Under the pieces are notes generated by a model. The model worked only from the letters and a program-made list of their open reading frames with translations. It was not told the origin of the DNA and did no database searches. A stretch of 33,829 nt of DNA from NCBI GenBank assembly GCA_002423465.1, contig DIWG01000062.1, positions 43,897 through 77,725 on the forward strand, written 5' to 3'. Below, piece by piece: positions 24,272 to 31,861 of this stretch. The DNA is from Syntrophaceae bacterium UBA6112. Lineage in GTDB: Bacteria; Desulfobacterota; Syntrophia; Syntrophales; UBA5619. Made by a program: the position numbers and the translations under genes. Numbering within the stretch: the stretch's first letter is position 1; every line of letters begins with the position of its first letter.

Positions 24272-24330
24272 ACCCCGGCCGGTCATTACGCACCCCGGGG
24301 CCTTGTCTTCGGGGCGGCGACCCCGGCCGG
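24272..24330. promoter_or_regulatory. GC-rich direct repeats upstream of the sigma-54 promoter
   Basis: ACCCCGGCCGG occurs at 24272-24282 and 24320-24330, with a related CACCCCGGGG at 24291-24300. They lie about 85-140 bp upstream of the -24 box, where a response-regulator site is expected. This could also be chance in GC-rich DNA. Confidence 0.35.
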
Positions 24331-24413
24331 CGGCGACGGTTTTAAAAGGGAATCCATGCCAACGGGGCGTCCCGGCTGTGCTTTTTCGGTATCTGCGGCT
24401 CCCGACAACGTTA

Positions 24414-24429
24414 TGGCACGGTTGATGCT
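24414..24429 (+). promoter_or_regulatory. Sigma-54 (-24/-12) promoter of the fatty-acid-like operon
   Basis: TGGCACG, four bases, then ATGCT: one mismatch to the consensus TGGCACG-N4-TTGCW, with exact spacing. The start site would be near 24440, giving a leader of about 50 bases to the ATG at 24491. It lies in the 288-bp divergent region next to an NtrBC-type pair. Confidence 0.8.
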
Positions 24430-24490
24430 CATTCCCGTGTAACCGACCGCCGCGGGCGCCGGCCGGGAAACGACCGATCAAGGGGTTTTC

Positions 24491-25690
24491 ATGGATTTCA
24501 ATCTGAGTGAAGAGCAGAAACAATACCTGGACACGGTGCGCCGCTTCGTCGGCCGGGAGATCTCCTCCCGCATTCTGACCCTGGAGAAGGGGCACGCCTT
24601 CCCGTTCGATATCATCCGGAAGGCCTGGGATCTCGGAATTCTGAACCTCTCCATTCCGGAGTCGGTCAAAGGCTACAGCCTCGATCTGATCTCGACAGCC
24701 CTGATCATCCGCGAACTCTCTTACGGGGACAGCGGCATCGCCACATCGGCCATGTGCAACGATCTGGCCAATGCCGTGATCGGCATGCACGGCACCGAAG
24801 CGCAGCAGCAGGCCTTCCTCGCCCCCTTCGTGGAGAGGCCGCTCCTGGCCTCCTTCTGTCTGACGGAACCCTGGGCGGGCTCCGACAATTCCGCGATGAC
24901 GACCTGCATCCGGAAAGGAAAGGACGGGAAATACCGGCTCAACGGGACGAAGTGTTTCATCACGAACGCCTCCTTCGCATCGCAGTTCACCGTTTTTTGC
25001 AAGGTCGGCAAACCCGCCTCCCCTTTTATCGCCTGTGTCGTCGTTCCCGCCCCGGCCGTGAAACCCGATACGGCGGATACCGGCTCTCCGGCCTGCCGGG
25101 AAATCCCGCTTCCCTGCGGGGGGCGGATCTTGATCGGCAAGCCGGAGGACAAGCTGGGGCAGCGCCTCTCCAACACGGCAGCCGTGACCTTCGAGGACAT
25201 TGAGATCGGCGATGACCAGATCATCGGCGACCGGCGGCTCGGCTTCCAGTACCTCACCGACGTCCTGGACTACGCGCGGCCGATGGTGGCCGCGATCGGC
25301 GTCGGCCTCGCCCGGCGCGCGCTGGACGTCACCCTCGCCTACACGCGAGAGCGCCGTCAGTTCGGCCAGCGGATCTGCGACATGCCGGTTGCCCGCGAGA
25401 CCCTGGTTGCGATGTGGAAACGGGTCGAACTGGCGGAAATGGCCCTGATGAAGGCTGCTTTCCTTGTCCAGGAAGGGGCGCCCGACCGGGGCGTTTACGC
25501 ATCGCTTGCGAAGAACATCGCTGCGGAGGCGGCCGTCTTCTGTACGACGGAAGGGTTGCACCTCCACGGTGGATACGGCTTCATGATGGAATACGAGATC
25601 GCGAAGCTGATCCGGGACGCGCAGATCATCGACATCTACGAGGGGGTCCGGGAGGTCCAGAACATGATCATCGGCCGGGAGCTGGTCTGA
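24491..25690 (+). CDS. Acyl-CoA dehydrogenase family protein
   Basis: A 399-residue flavoenzyme of the acyl-CoA dehydrogenase fold. It has an N-terminal helical domain, CLTEPWAGSD (flavin/substrate contact, about 122-131), TKCFITNASFA, RRQFGQ and LHLHGGYGFMMEYE. The catalytic base is E384 in IYEG, the position used in short- and medium-chain enzymes. It introduces a 2,3 double bond into an acyl thioester. At the head of a fatty-acid-synthesis-like operon it may act on an ACP-bound chain, or substitute for or oppose an enoyl reductase (inference). The next gene starts inside its stop codon (TGATG). Confidence 0.92.
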   Translation: MDFNLSEEQKQYLDTVRRFVGREISSRILTLEKGHAFPFDIIRKAWDLGILNLSIPESVKGYSLDLISTALIIRELSYGDSGIATSAMCNDLANAVIGMHGTEAQQQAFLAPFVERPLLASFCLTEPWAGSDNSAMTTCIRKGKDGKYRLNGTKCFITNASFASQFTVFCKVGKPASPFIACVVVPAPAVKPDTADTGSPACREIPLPCGGRILIGKPEDKLGQRLSNTAAVTFEDIEIGDDQIIGDRRLGFQYLTDVLDYARPMVAAIGVGLARRALDVTLAYTRERRQFGQRICDMPVARETLVAMWKRVELAEMALMKAAFLVQEGAPDRGVYASLAKNIAAEAAVFCTTEGLHLHGGYGFMMEYEIAKLIRDAQIIDIYEGVREVQNMIIGRELV

Positions 25691-26745
25691 TGCTCTACCT
25701 GCACGGCATCGGCCATTTTCATCCGGAGAACGTCATCACGAACCGGTTCCTGGAGGAACTCGAAATCGGGACCGATGAGGCCTGGATCCTGGAACGGGTC
25801 GGGATCCGCGAGCGACGGACGGTACTCCCGCTCGATTATATCCTTCGGACGAGGAACCGCGATCCGCGGGCGGCCCATGAGGCGAGCCTTTACCGGAATG
25901 CCGAAACGGCGGCGGCCGCGGCGAAGATGGCGATCGCCCGGGCGGGCCTCGGACCTGACGACATCGGTCTGGTCATTTCCGGTTGTTGCGCTCCCGAGCG
26001 CACGACACCGGCGGAAGCGGCCACGGTGGCCGCGGAACTGGGGATCGACGCGCCCTGTCTCGATGTAAACTCGGCCTGCACCACCTTCGGGATGCAGATC
26101 GACCTGATCGACCGAATGGCAGCGAACCGCCTCCCGCCGTTTGTCCTTGCCGTTCAGCCGGAAAACTTCACCCGTTCGATCGACTTTGGCGACCGCTCTT
26201 CGGCCGTTCTGTTCGGAGACGGGAGCACGGCCGCTGTGCTGTCGGCGACGGTCAAAGCGCGGGCGGCCTTTTTGAAATCCTCATGCGGGACGAACGCGAA
26301 GGCATGGCAGAAGGTAATGATTCCCCATTCGGGCCATTTTTGCCAGGACGGCCACGCCGTTCAGGGGTTCGCCATCCGCCGGATGACGGAATCCGTCCGC
26401 AGCCTCAGGGAGGCCTCGGGAAACGACGATGGACGGAGCAACGGCGGACGTTTTCGCTTCATCGGCCACCAGGCAAACCTGGGGGCCCTCCGGACCGTTT
26501 GCGAACGGGCCGGGATTGCGAGTGAGGAACACTGGAGCAACGTAGAGCAGTTCGGAAACACGGGCGCCGCGGGAGGATCTTCCGTGCTGAGCGAACACTG
26601 GGAGGAGCTCCGGCCCGGCGACCGCGTGGCGGTCTGTCTCGTCGGCGCCGGCCTGACCTGGGTTCATCTGTTGTTGGCCGTGGAGGGGAAACCCTGCCCC
26701 GGCGGCTTTGGAAAAAGTGAATATCTCGAGAAAGCGATCTTGTGA
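25690..26745 (+). CDS. 3-oxoacyl-ACP synthase III (FabH-like)
   Basis: A 351-residue KAS III with an intact triad: C130 (NSACTTFG), H260 (IGHQANLGALRTV) and N290 (FGNTGAAGGSSVL). KAS III enzymes start a chain by condensing an acyl-CoA with malonyl-ACP, or join acyl chains in specialised lipid pathways. The ATG at 25690 overlaps the dehydrogenase stop by one base and opens the fold at MLYLHGIGHFHPENVITN; a longer frame upstream is out-of-frame reading of the dehydrogenase gene. The sequence differs clearly from housekeeping FabH, in keeping with a dedicated role. Confidence 0.9.
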   Translation: MLYLHGIGHFHPENVITNRFLEELEIGTDEAWILERVGIRERRTVLPLDYILRTRNRDPRAAHEASLYRNAETAAAAAKMAIARAGLGPDDIGLVISGCCAPERTTPAEAATVAAELGIDAPCLDVNSACTTFGMQIDLIDRMAANRLPPFVLAVQPENFTRSIDFGDRSSAVLFGDGSTAAVLSATVKARAAFLKSSCGTNAKAWQKVMIPHSGHFCQDGHAVQGFAIRRMTESVRSLREASGNDDGRSNGGRFRFIGHQANLGALRTVCERAGIASEEHWSNVEQFGNTGAAGGSSVLSEHWEELRPGDRVAVCLVGAGLTWVHLLLAVEGKPCPGGFGKSEYLEKAIL

Positions 26746-26775
26746 AATGCGCAACAGGTTCCGGATGAGGATAAG

Positions 26776-27366
26776 ATGACCTACGAAGAATTTCAGAAGC
26801 GCTCCCATTTCGGACAGCAGGATCTGATCGCCTTCGCCTACGGGACCCTGGTGGACGATCCCCCGCAGGGCTTCGCGGCCCGCCTGCCGGCGCCGCCGTT
26901 TCTGATGGTGGATCGGGTCAGCGAGATCAGCGAGGATGGACGCAGGGGGAAGATCACGGCGGAGCAGGATATCCGCCTCGACGCTTGGTACTTCCAGTGC
27001 CACCTTCCTGCCGATCCGGTTCAGCCCGGCTGTCTCGGTGTGGACGCGATTTGGCAACTCCTCGGCTTCTTCTGCGTCTGGCGGGGGGCGCTCGGGTCCG
27101 GGCGGGCGCTCGGCTGCGGGGAGGTGGTCTTCAGCGGCCAGATCCGCCCGTTCAACCGCCTGGCGCGTTACGAAATCGACATCCGGCGTTTCACCAGCCT
27201 TAAGGAGTCGGGGGCGGCGATTGTGATCGGGGAAGGAAGGGTCTTTGTCGACGGCGATCTGATCGCGGAGATTCATGAGGCGAGAACGGGCCTGTTCCGG
27301 GGAATCGCCTATCCGGACTACCCCCGCCAGTCGGCCAACAGTGTAGGCGGCCTAATGAATAAATAG
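26776..27366 (+). CDS. fabA: 3-hydroxydecanoyl-ACP dehydratase/isomerase-type protein (FabA)
   Basis: A 196-residue FabA: LPAPPFLMVDRV, WYFQCHLPADPVQPGCLGVDAIWQLLGFF with active-site H76 and D90, and GRALGCGEVVFSGQI follow E. coli FabA closely. FabA dehydrates 3-hydroxyacyl-ACP and can shift the double bond from trans-2 to cis-3, so double bonds can be kept in the chain. The C-terminus is extended by about 20 residues, and its last codons run into a palindromic repeat (27360-27383). FabA is best known from proteobacterial unsaturated fatty acid synthesis. Here it sits beside a FabZ, so the operon has two dehydratases. Confidence 0.93.
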   Translation: MTYEEFQKRSHFGQQDLIAFAYGTLVDDPPQGFAARLPAPPFLMVDRVSEISEDGRRGKITAEQDIRLDAWYFQCHLPADPVQPGCLGVDAIWQLLGFFCVWRGALGSGRALGCGEVVFSGQIRPFNRLARYEIDIRRFTSLKESGAAIVIGEGRVFVDGDLIAEIHEARTGLFRGIAYPDYPRQSANSVGGLMNK

Positions 27367-27383
27367 GGCGCTGTCCCTATTTA
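27360..27383. repeat. Palindromic repeat at the FabA/FabG junction
   Basis: TAAATAGGG (27360-27368) and CCCTATTTA (27375-27383) flank CGCTGT. Read on the minus strand the centre is GGGACAGCGCCC, close to the element at 31282-31311 (GGGGACAGCTCCC inside A/T arms). It overlaps the FabA stop codon. Confidence 0.7.
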
Positions 27384-27396
27384 AAAAGGATGCGGG

Positions 27397-28125
27397 ATGA
27401 ATGCAAAAAAGGTGGCGGTGGTGACTGGGGGCGCGACGGGAATCGGCGCGGCCTGCGTGCGGGAGCTGGCGGCAAGAGGTTGCCGGGTGGGGATTCAATA
27501 CCGGTCAAGCGGTGAGGCCGCGGCACGCCTACTCGCGGAGATCGGCGACGGATTTCTCCTCGCGGCGGACCTGACCGACATCGACCGGATTGAGGCGATG
27601 ATGGAAAGTCTGAAGGCGCACACGGACCGCCTCGATATCCTCGTGAACAACGCCGGAATCTCCATCAACGCGGACATGCAGCGAATGCGGATCGAGCAGT
27701 TCGACGCGCAACGCGCGGTCCTGCGGGGCGCCTGGCATCTGACGAAGCGCATCCTCCGGCAATATATGCTCCGCGCCGACTGCGGGCGGATCATCAACAT
27801 CTCCAGCGTCGTCGGCCATACGGGGAACGCCGGCCAGATTCCCTATGCGATGGAGAAGGCAGCCATGGACGGGCTGACAAAGTCGCTCGCCCGGGAGCTC
27901 CGGGGGCGCGGCATCCTGGTCAATTCGGTCGCCCCCGGGTTCATTGCGACGGAAATGACCGCCGGTCTGCCCGAAGAGGTTCAGGCCGGGATCCTCGCCG
28001 GGATCCCCCTCGGCCGGATGGGGCGGCCCGAGGAGGTAGCGGAGGTGGTCGGATTTCTGGCTACGGCCGGTTCCTATATCAACGGCACGGTGATTCATGT
28101 CAATGGAGGGTTGTATGGAGGCTGA
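27397..28125 (+). CDS. fabG: 3-oxoacyl-ACP reductase (FabG-like SDR)
   Basis: A 242-residue classical short-chain dehydrogenase: TGGATGIG (10-17) for NADPH, ILVNNAGIS (81-89), ISS (135-137), Y150-x3-K154 and PGFIATEM. It reduces 3-oxoacyl-ACP to 3-hydroxyacyl-ACP. The Asn that completes the N-S-Y-K tetrad in most FabG aligns with Val108 (AVLRGAW where NLxGAF is usual), a notable change. AAGGA precedes the ATG. The 3' end overlaps the FabZ gene by 11 bases. Confidence 0.92.
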   Translation: MNAKKVAVVTGGATGIGAACVRELAARGCRVGIQYRSSGEAAARLLAEIGDGFLLAADLTDIDRIEAMMESLKAHTDRLDILVNNAGISINADMQRMRIEQFDAQRAVLRGAWHLTKRILRQYMLRADCGRIINISSVVGHTGNAGQIPYAMEKAAMDGLTKSLARELRGRGILVNSVAPGFIATEMTAGLPEEVQAGILAGIPLGRMGRPEEVAEVVGFLATAGSYINGTVIHVNGGLYGG

Positions 28126-28768
28126 TCGTTTCATGCGGGAGAGGATTCTGGAGATGGTGCCCCAGCGCCATCCCTTCCGTTTCATCGAGGATATTCTGGA
28201 ACTGGACGAGAAACACATCGTGGGCGTCTACCGGTTCGGCAGCGATGAATATTTCTACCGGGGTCATTTCCCGGGACTTCCCATCACCCCCGGGGTGATC
28301 CTGATCGAGACGATGGCCCAGACCGGCGTCGTGGCCTTCGGTCTTTACCTCAATCTGATCCGGGGGAAGAATGAAAAGCGGATCGATGATCCCGTCACGT
28401 TGTTTGCATTTGCGGAAACAGTGGAGTTCAGCGGCGTGGTCCGCCCCGGCGACCTGGTCATGATCACCGGGCGGAAGGTCTATTTCCGCGGAAACCAGAT
28501 CAAGGTCGACTGCTCTCTGACCCGACCGACCGGAGAGGAAATCTGCTCCGGCGTCCTGGCAGGCAAGGGGATCACGCGGGCGCAATTGAAGATCTCCGCA
28601 GAAGGCCGCGGAGAATCTTCGATCCTCGAAAGGAACAGCCCCGAACTTTCCGGCTCGCAACCCCCGCGGCAAGCCGCGGGGAACGAACTCACAGACGGAT
28701 TCACAGGGAAACGGGAGAGAAATTCCGTTTTGCCGATGGTGGGCCGCACGGCGGGAGAGGCGGGATGA
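28115..28768 (+). CDS. fabZ: 3-hydroxyacyl-ACP dehydratase (FabZ-like) with a repeat-derived tail
   Basis: A hotdog dehydratase: PQRHPFRFIEDI, HFPGLPITPGVILIETMAQTG with catalytic H51 and E65, and a close FabZ fold to about residue 155. Start choice: GGAGGG lies four bases before the ATG at 28115; ATGs at 28097 and 28103 are possible but less well placed. The protein is 217 residues, some 55-65 longer than FabZ. The extra tail is polar, low in pattern, and contains the hairpin CCCCGCGG-CAAG-CCGCGGGG, so it looks like a repeat insertion that moved the stop codon. The stop overlaps the FabF start by four bases (ATGA). Confidence 0.88.
   Translation: MEADRFMRERILEMVPQRHPFRFIEDILELDEKHIVGVYRFGSDEYFYRGHFPGLPITPGVILIETMAQTGVVAFGLYLNLIRGKNEKRIDDPVTLFAFAETVEFSGVVRPGDLVMITGRKVYFRGNQIKVDCSLTRPTGEEICSGVLAGKGITRAQLKISAEGRGESSILERNSPELSGSQPPRQAAGNELTDGFTGKRERNSVLPMVGRTAGEAG
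28662..28681. repeat. REP-like hairpin in the 3' end of the FabZ gene
   Basis: CCCCGCGG (28662-28669), loop CAAG, CCGCGGGG (28674-28681): a perfect 8-bp GC stem. It is translated as part of the non-homologous C-terminal tail. Confidence 0.7.
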
Positions 28769-30045
28769 TAAGGCGCAGGGTGGTCGTTACCGGGATGGGA
28801 GTGGTGGCGCCGAACGGCCACGGGCTGGAGCGGTTCGCTCAGGCCCTCCGGGAAGGGCGTTCGGGCATCCGACTTATCCCAGAATTGGCGGAGCTGAATT
28901 TCTCCTGCCGGGTGGGCGGCGTCCCGGAGGGGTTTGACGCGATCCGACAGCGCTATTTCGATCACGAGAAGCTCCTCTCAATCAACGACAACATCGGTTA
29001 CGCCTCCGTGGCGGCCGTGGATGCCTGGTGCGATGCGGGTTTCACCGTCCCCGAGGCCGAAGACGACCGCTTGAATTGGGAAACCGGCGTGATTGCCGGC
29101 TCCGGAATCGGCGGGATGGACACGATCTCCCGGACGGTGGTCCCGATGGTCAACGCGGGAAACGTCCGGCGGATGGGGAGCCGGATCGTCGAGCAGGTGA
29201 TGAACAGCGGGACAAGCGCGCGGATCGCGGGGCTGCTGGCTCTGGGAAACCAGGTAACGTCGAATTCCTCGGCGTGCAGCACAGGAAACGAGGCGATCAT
29301 CGAGGCGACGGCGCGCATCCGGCTCGGACTGGCCGTCCGGATGCTGGCGGGCGGCTCGGAGGGGGCGTCTCCCTACATCTGGTCGGGTTTCGATGCGATG
29401 CGGGTGATCTGCCGGAAGTTCAACGACCGTCCGGAAGAGGCATCCCGGCCGATGAGCGCGACCGCCGCCGGTTTTGTCCCCGGCGCGGGCGGGGCTTTTC
29501 TTCTGCTGGAGGAGCTGGAATCGGCCATGGAGCGCGGGGCGCGGATCTACGCCGAGGTGCTGGGCGGAACGGTCAATTGCGGCGGCCACCGGATGGGAGG
29601 TTCCATCACCGCCCCAAACCCGGAGGGGGTGAAGCGGTGCATCCGCGGGGCCGTGGCCGACGCCGGTGTCGATCCCGGCGAGATCGACGCGATCAACGGC
29701 CACCTGACGGCGACCTACGCCGATCCGATGGAAGTGAAGAACTGGTCGGCCGCCCTGGAGCGGGGTCCGGAGAATTTCCCCTGGATCAATTCAACCAAGT
29801 CGATGATCGGCCACTGCCTGGGGGCGGCCGGCGCGATCGAGTGCGTGGCCGTCGTCCTGCAACTACGGGACGGATTTTTGCACCCGTCGCTCAACTGCAC
29901 GGATCTCCATCCCGAGATCGCACCCTTTGCGGACAGAATCCCGCATTCGGTCGTTTTGTGCCCGGATCTCAAGGTTGTCGCCAAGGCCGGTTTCGGCTTC
30001 GGCGATGTGAACAGTTGTCTGATTTTCCGAAAATGGGAAGCGTGA
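28765..30045 (+). CDS. fabF: 3-oxoacyl-ACP synthase II (FabF-like)
   Basis: A 426-residue elongating ketosynthase with nucleophile C171 (SSACSTGNEAI), H313 (INGHLTATYADP, where the usual motif is NAHGTST), and K345 and H350 in STKSMIGHCLGAAG. The C-H-H set for decarboxylative condensation with malonyl-ACP is complete, so it is not a chain-length factor. It lies between FabZ (four-base overlap) and the ACP gene (25 bp downstream), and should extend the chain primed by the KAS III. Confidence 0.92.
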   Translation: MIRRRVVVTGMGVVAPNGHGLERFAQALREGRSGIRLIPELAELNFSCRVGGVPEGFDAIRQRYFDHEKLLSINDNIGYASVAAVDAWCDAGFTVPEAEDDRLNWETGVIAGSGIGGMDTISRTVVPMVNAGNVRRMGSRIVEQVMNSGTSARIAGLLALGNQVTSNSSACSTGNEAIIEATARIRLGLAVRMLAGGSEGASPYIWSGFDAMRVICRKFNDRPEEASRPMSATAAGFVPGAGGAFLLLEELESAMERGARIYAEVLGGTVNCGGHRMGGSITAPNPEGVKRCIRGAVADAGVDPGEIDAINGHLTATYADPMEVKNWSAALERGPENFPWINSTKSMIGHCLGAAGAIECVAVVLQLRDGFLHPSLNCTDLHPEIAPFADRIPHSVVLCPDLKVVAKAGFGFGDVNSCLIFRKWEA

Positions 30046-30070
30046 TTTTTTAATTCAAGGAGGATATGCC

Positions 30071-30319
30071 ATGAGTGAAGAACAGATCACCAAGAAGATT
30101 ATCGAAATCCTGAGGGGGTATGTGAAGGATTCCGCCCTTCTGGAGAAGGCAACACAGGAGACCCACATCCTCAAGGACCTGAAGGTCAACTCGGCGCGCC
30201 TCGTGGACATCATCATCAAGTGCGAGGATGTGTTCGGAACTTCGATCGACGACGATGATGCCGACCGGATCGCGACAATCGGAGACGCCGTGCTGCTGAT
30301 CCGGCAGAAGGCGGCGTAA
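30071..30319 (+). CDS. Acyl carrier protein
   Basis: An 82-residue acidic helical protein with a strong AAGGAGGATATG ribosome site. The phosphopantetheine attachment is S41 in KVNSARLVD; the usual DSL(D) motif is NSA(R) here, so it is a divergent, dedicated carrier, not housekeeping AcpP. A phosphopantetheinyl transferase gene in the same operon would load it. It should carry the growing chain between the KAS, FabG and dehydratase enzymes and present it to the acyltransferase next door. Confidence 0.88.
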   Translation: MSEEQITKKIIEILRGYVKDSALLEKATQETHILKDLKVNSARLVDIIIKCEDVFGTSIDDDDADRIATIGDAVLLIRQKAA

Positions 30320-30328
30320 AGATCGGTC

Positions 30329-31069
30329 ATGGAAAGACGGAATCGTCTTCTCCTCGGTTTGCAGTACATTCTGGGGCGAATCGCCATCATTGCGACGGCG
30401 CCGCTCTGCTTCCTCTTTGTCCGCCTGATGGGCTACCGCATCCACGATTTGAAGCGTATCCGGAACGAAATCAAGCGCATGTATCGGGAGCACGAGGGGC
30501 CCTGGATTGTCTGCCCGAACCACCTGACCATGATCGACTCGCTCGTGATCAGTTACGGGATGGCGTCCCTCGGGGATCATATCCGCCATTTCCGGCGGAT
30601 TCCTTGGAATCTGCCGGAACGAAAGAATTTTCAGCGGAACCCGTTTCTCGCCCTCCTGTGCTATCTGCTGAAGTGCCTGCCCGTCGACCGAGGCGGAAGC
30701 CGCGAAGAGCTCCAGCGGCTCCTCGAAAAGTGCTGCCGGGTTCTGGGTTGGGGGCAGGGATTGATGATTTTTCCGGAAGGGGGGAGGTCGCGGACGGGGA
30801 GGGTAAACCGGGAGAACTTCTCCTACGGGGTCGGCCGCTTTGTGGAAGAATGCGGCCGCTGCCGCGTGATGCTCATCTATCTCCGGGGCGACGGGCAGGA
30901 TACCTACGGGACGTTTCCCCGCTTTGGGGAACGTTTTAAGATGGCCGCGGAGGTCTTCGATCCGGGAAGGGTGGAAGGCGGAGGGCTCCGACTCCAGCGG
31001 GAATACGCCCGGAGGATCGTCGAGCGTCTCGCCGCCCTGGAGGAGGCCTGCATTGTCTCCCGTGGGTAA
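30329..31069 (+). CDS. 1-acylglycerol-3-phosphate acyltransferase-like (PlsC/LPLAT) protein
   Basis: A 246-residue LPLAT-fold enzyme. A membrane segment lies near 14-35, the catalytic NHLTMID has H65 and D70, and FPEGGRSRTG (148-157) is the acceptor-binding motif. It moves an acyl chain from ACP or CoA to a hydroxyl acceptor at the inner membrane. It starts ten bases after the ACP stop, so it probably takes the finished chain of this pathway. The acceptor is unknown. The next gene overlaps its 3' end. Confidence 0.88.
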   Translation: MERRNRLLLGLQYILGRIAIIATAPLCFLFVRLMGYRIHDLKRIRNEIKRMYREHEGPWIVCPNHLTMIDSLVISYGMASLGDHIRHFRRIPWNLPERKNFQRNPFLALLCYLLKCLPVDRGGSREELQRLLEKCCRVLGWGQGLMIFPEGGRSRTGRVNRENFSYGVGRFVEECGRCRVMLIYLRGDGQDTYGTFPRFGERFKMAAEVFDPGRVEGGGLRLQREYARRIVERLAALEEACIVSRG

Positions 31070-31838
31070 CGACGTCGTCGATCTTGCGGCGCCCGGGAAC
31101 ATCGGCAAAAGCAGCGACACCCGCTTCTGCCGGCGGGTTTTCACCGCGGAGGAACGGAACTGGATCGCCGGGGCGGCCCTTCCCGACGCGCTCCTCTGGG
31201 CAATCTGGGCGGCAAAGGAGGCGGCCTACAAGGCCGTCAGCCGCGACAACCCGGCGGTCTGTTCTATCCCGCGCCGATACAAAATAAACGGGGACAGCTC
31301 CCGATTTATTTTTCGCGGGGAAGTGAATTACCCCGCCGACGGGGTGGGGCATCTCAAAGAAAGGGATGAGAGGGATTGCAGCCCCCTTTCCCCCGCTCCG
31401 TATTCATCCCCGCCCACGGGACGGGGTATTCTGCGGGAGAACTTCATCAATCGGGAGTTTTCCCTGTTTATTTCCACCCCCCGGGGAGAGCTGGCGCTTC
31501 GGATCGATGCGACGAAAGAACGGGTTCATGCCGTGGCGGCCGAATCGGAGGTCGACATTGCCCGGCTTTGCCGGCGCGTGGATTGTCTCGACGGCGCCGG
31601 CGAACCCTCGGCGTTCGTCCGGAAGAATCTCCTCCGGGAAATCGCCCGGAGCATCGGTTGTTCTGCCGGCGACCTTCACATTGCCAAGGATCAGGCCGGT
31701 CCCGGCGCCCCCCGGGTGCTGTTGCGCCACCGATTGCTCACCACAGAGATCAGCCTCAGCCACGACGGCCGGTTTGCGGCCTTTGCTTTTGATCCCATTG
31801 CGTTGATTCCTGCCTTTAAAATCCGGATGGAACCGTAA
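31053..31838 (+). CDS. 4'-phosphopantetheinyl transferase (AcpS-like) with an inserted repeat
   Basis: Conserved parts are VGNDVVDL (4-11), RVFTAEE (28-34), WAAKEAAYK (52-60) and, near the end, GAPRVLL and SLSHDGRFAAFAF: an AcpS/Sfp-type enzyme that attaches phosphopantetheine to the ACP Ser. The start is taken as TTG 31053 since GGAGGAGG lies just before it and the fold follows at once; GTG 31062 is an alternative, and ATG 30924 would add residues read from the acyltransferase gene. Between about residues 78 and 130 the frame passes through GC-rich palindromes without family likeness, which looks like a repeat insertion tolerated in a loop. If so the enzyme may be impaired. Confidence 0.8.
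   Translation: MSPVGNDVVDLAAPGNIGKSSDTRFCRRVFTAEERNWIAGAALPDALLWAIWAAKEAAYKAVSRDNPAVCSIPRRYKINGDSSRFIFRGEVNYPADGVGHLKERDERDCSPLSPAPYSSPPTGRGILRENFINREFSLFISTPRGELALRIDATKERVHAVAAESEVDIARLCRRVDCLDGAGEPSAFVRKNLLREIARSIGCSAGDLHIAKDQAGPGAPRVLLRHRLLTTEISLSHDGRFAAFAFDPIALIPAFKIRMEP
31282..31434. repeat. Palindromic repeat block inside the phosphopantetheinyl transferase gene
   Basis: Three parts are visible. AAATAAACGGG (31282-31292) pairs with CCCG-A-TTTATTT (31300-31311) around GACAGCT. ACCCCG-CCGA-CGGGGT lies at 31330-31345. CCCCG and CGGGG stems lie at about 31408-31426. The outer GAATTACCCCG (31325-31335) and CGGGGTATTC (31422-31431) are imperfect inverted copies. The block is translated in frame. 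Confidence 0.65.
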
Positions 31839-31861
31839 CCCCGCTGACGGAATCGGTCGCT

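Noticed and set aside
24203..25567. N-terminal extension of the histidine kinase to a 952-residue protein
   Set aside because: The extra part is antisense to the acyl-CoA dehydrogenase gene and has no family likeness. The kinase membrane region begins at 24202.
28765..30045. FabF-like protein as a chain-length factor
   Set aside because: The nucleophile Cys and both catalytic His are present. A chain-length factor would lack the Cys.
24491..31838. A standard aryl polyene cluster
   Set aside because: The aryl-CoA ligase, ammonia-lyase, exporter and second ketosynthase/chain-length-factor genes are missing, so only the core logic is shared.
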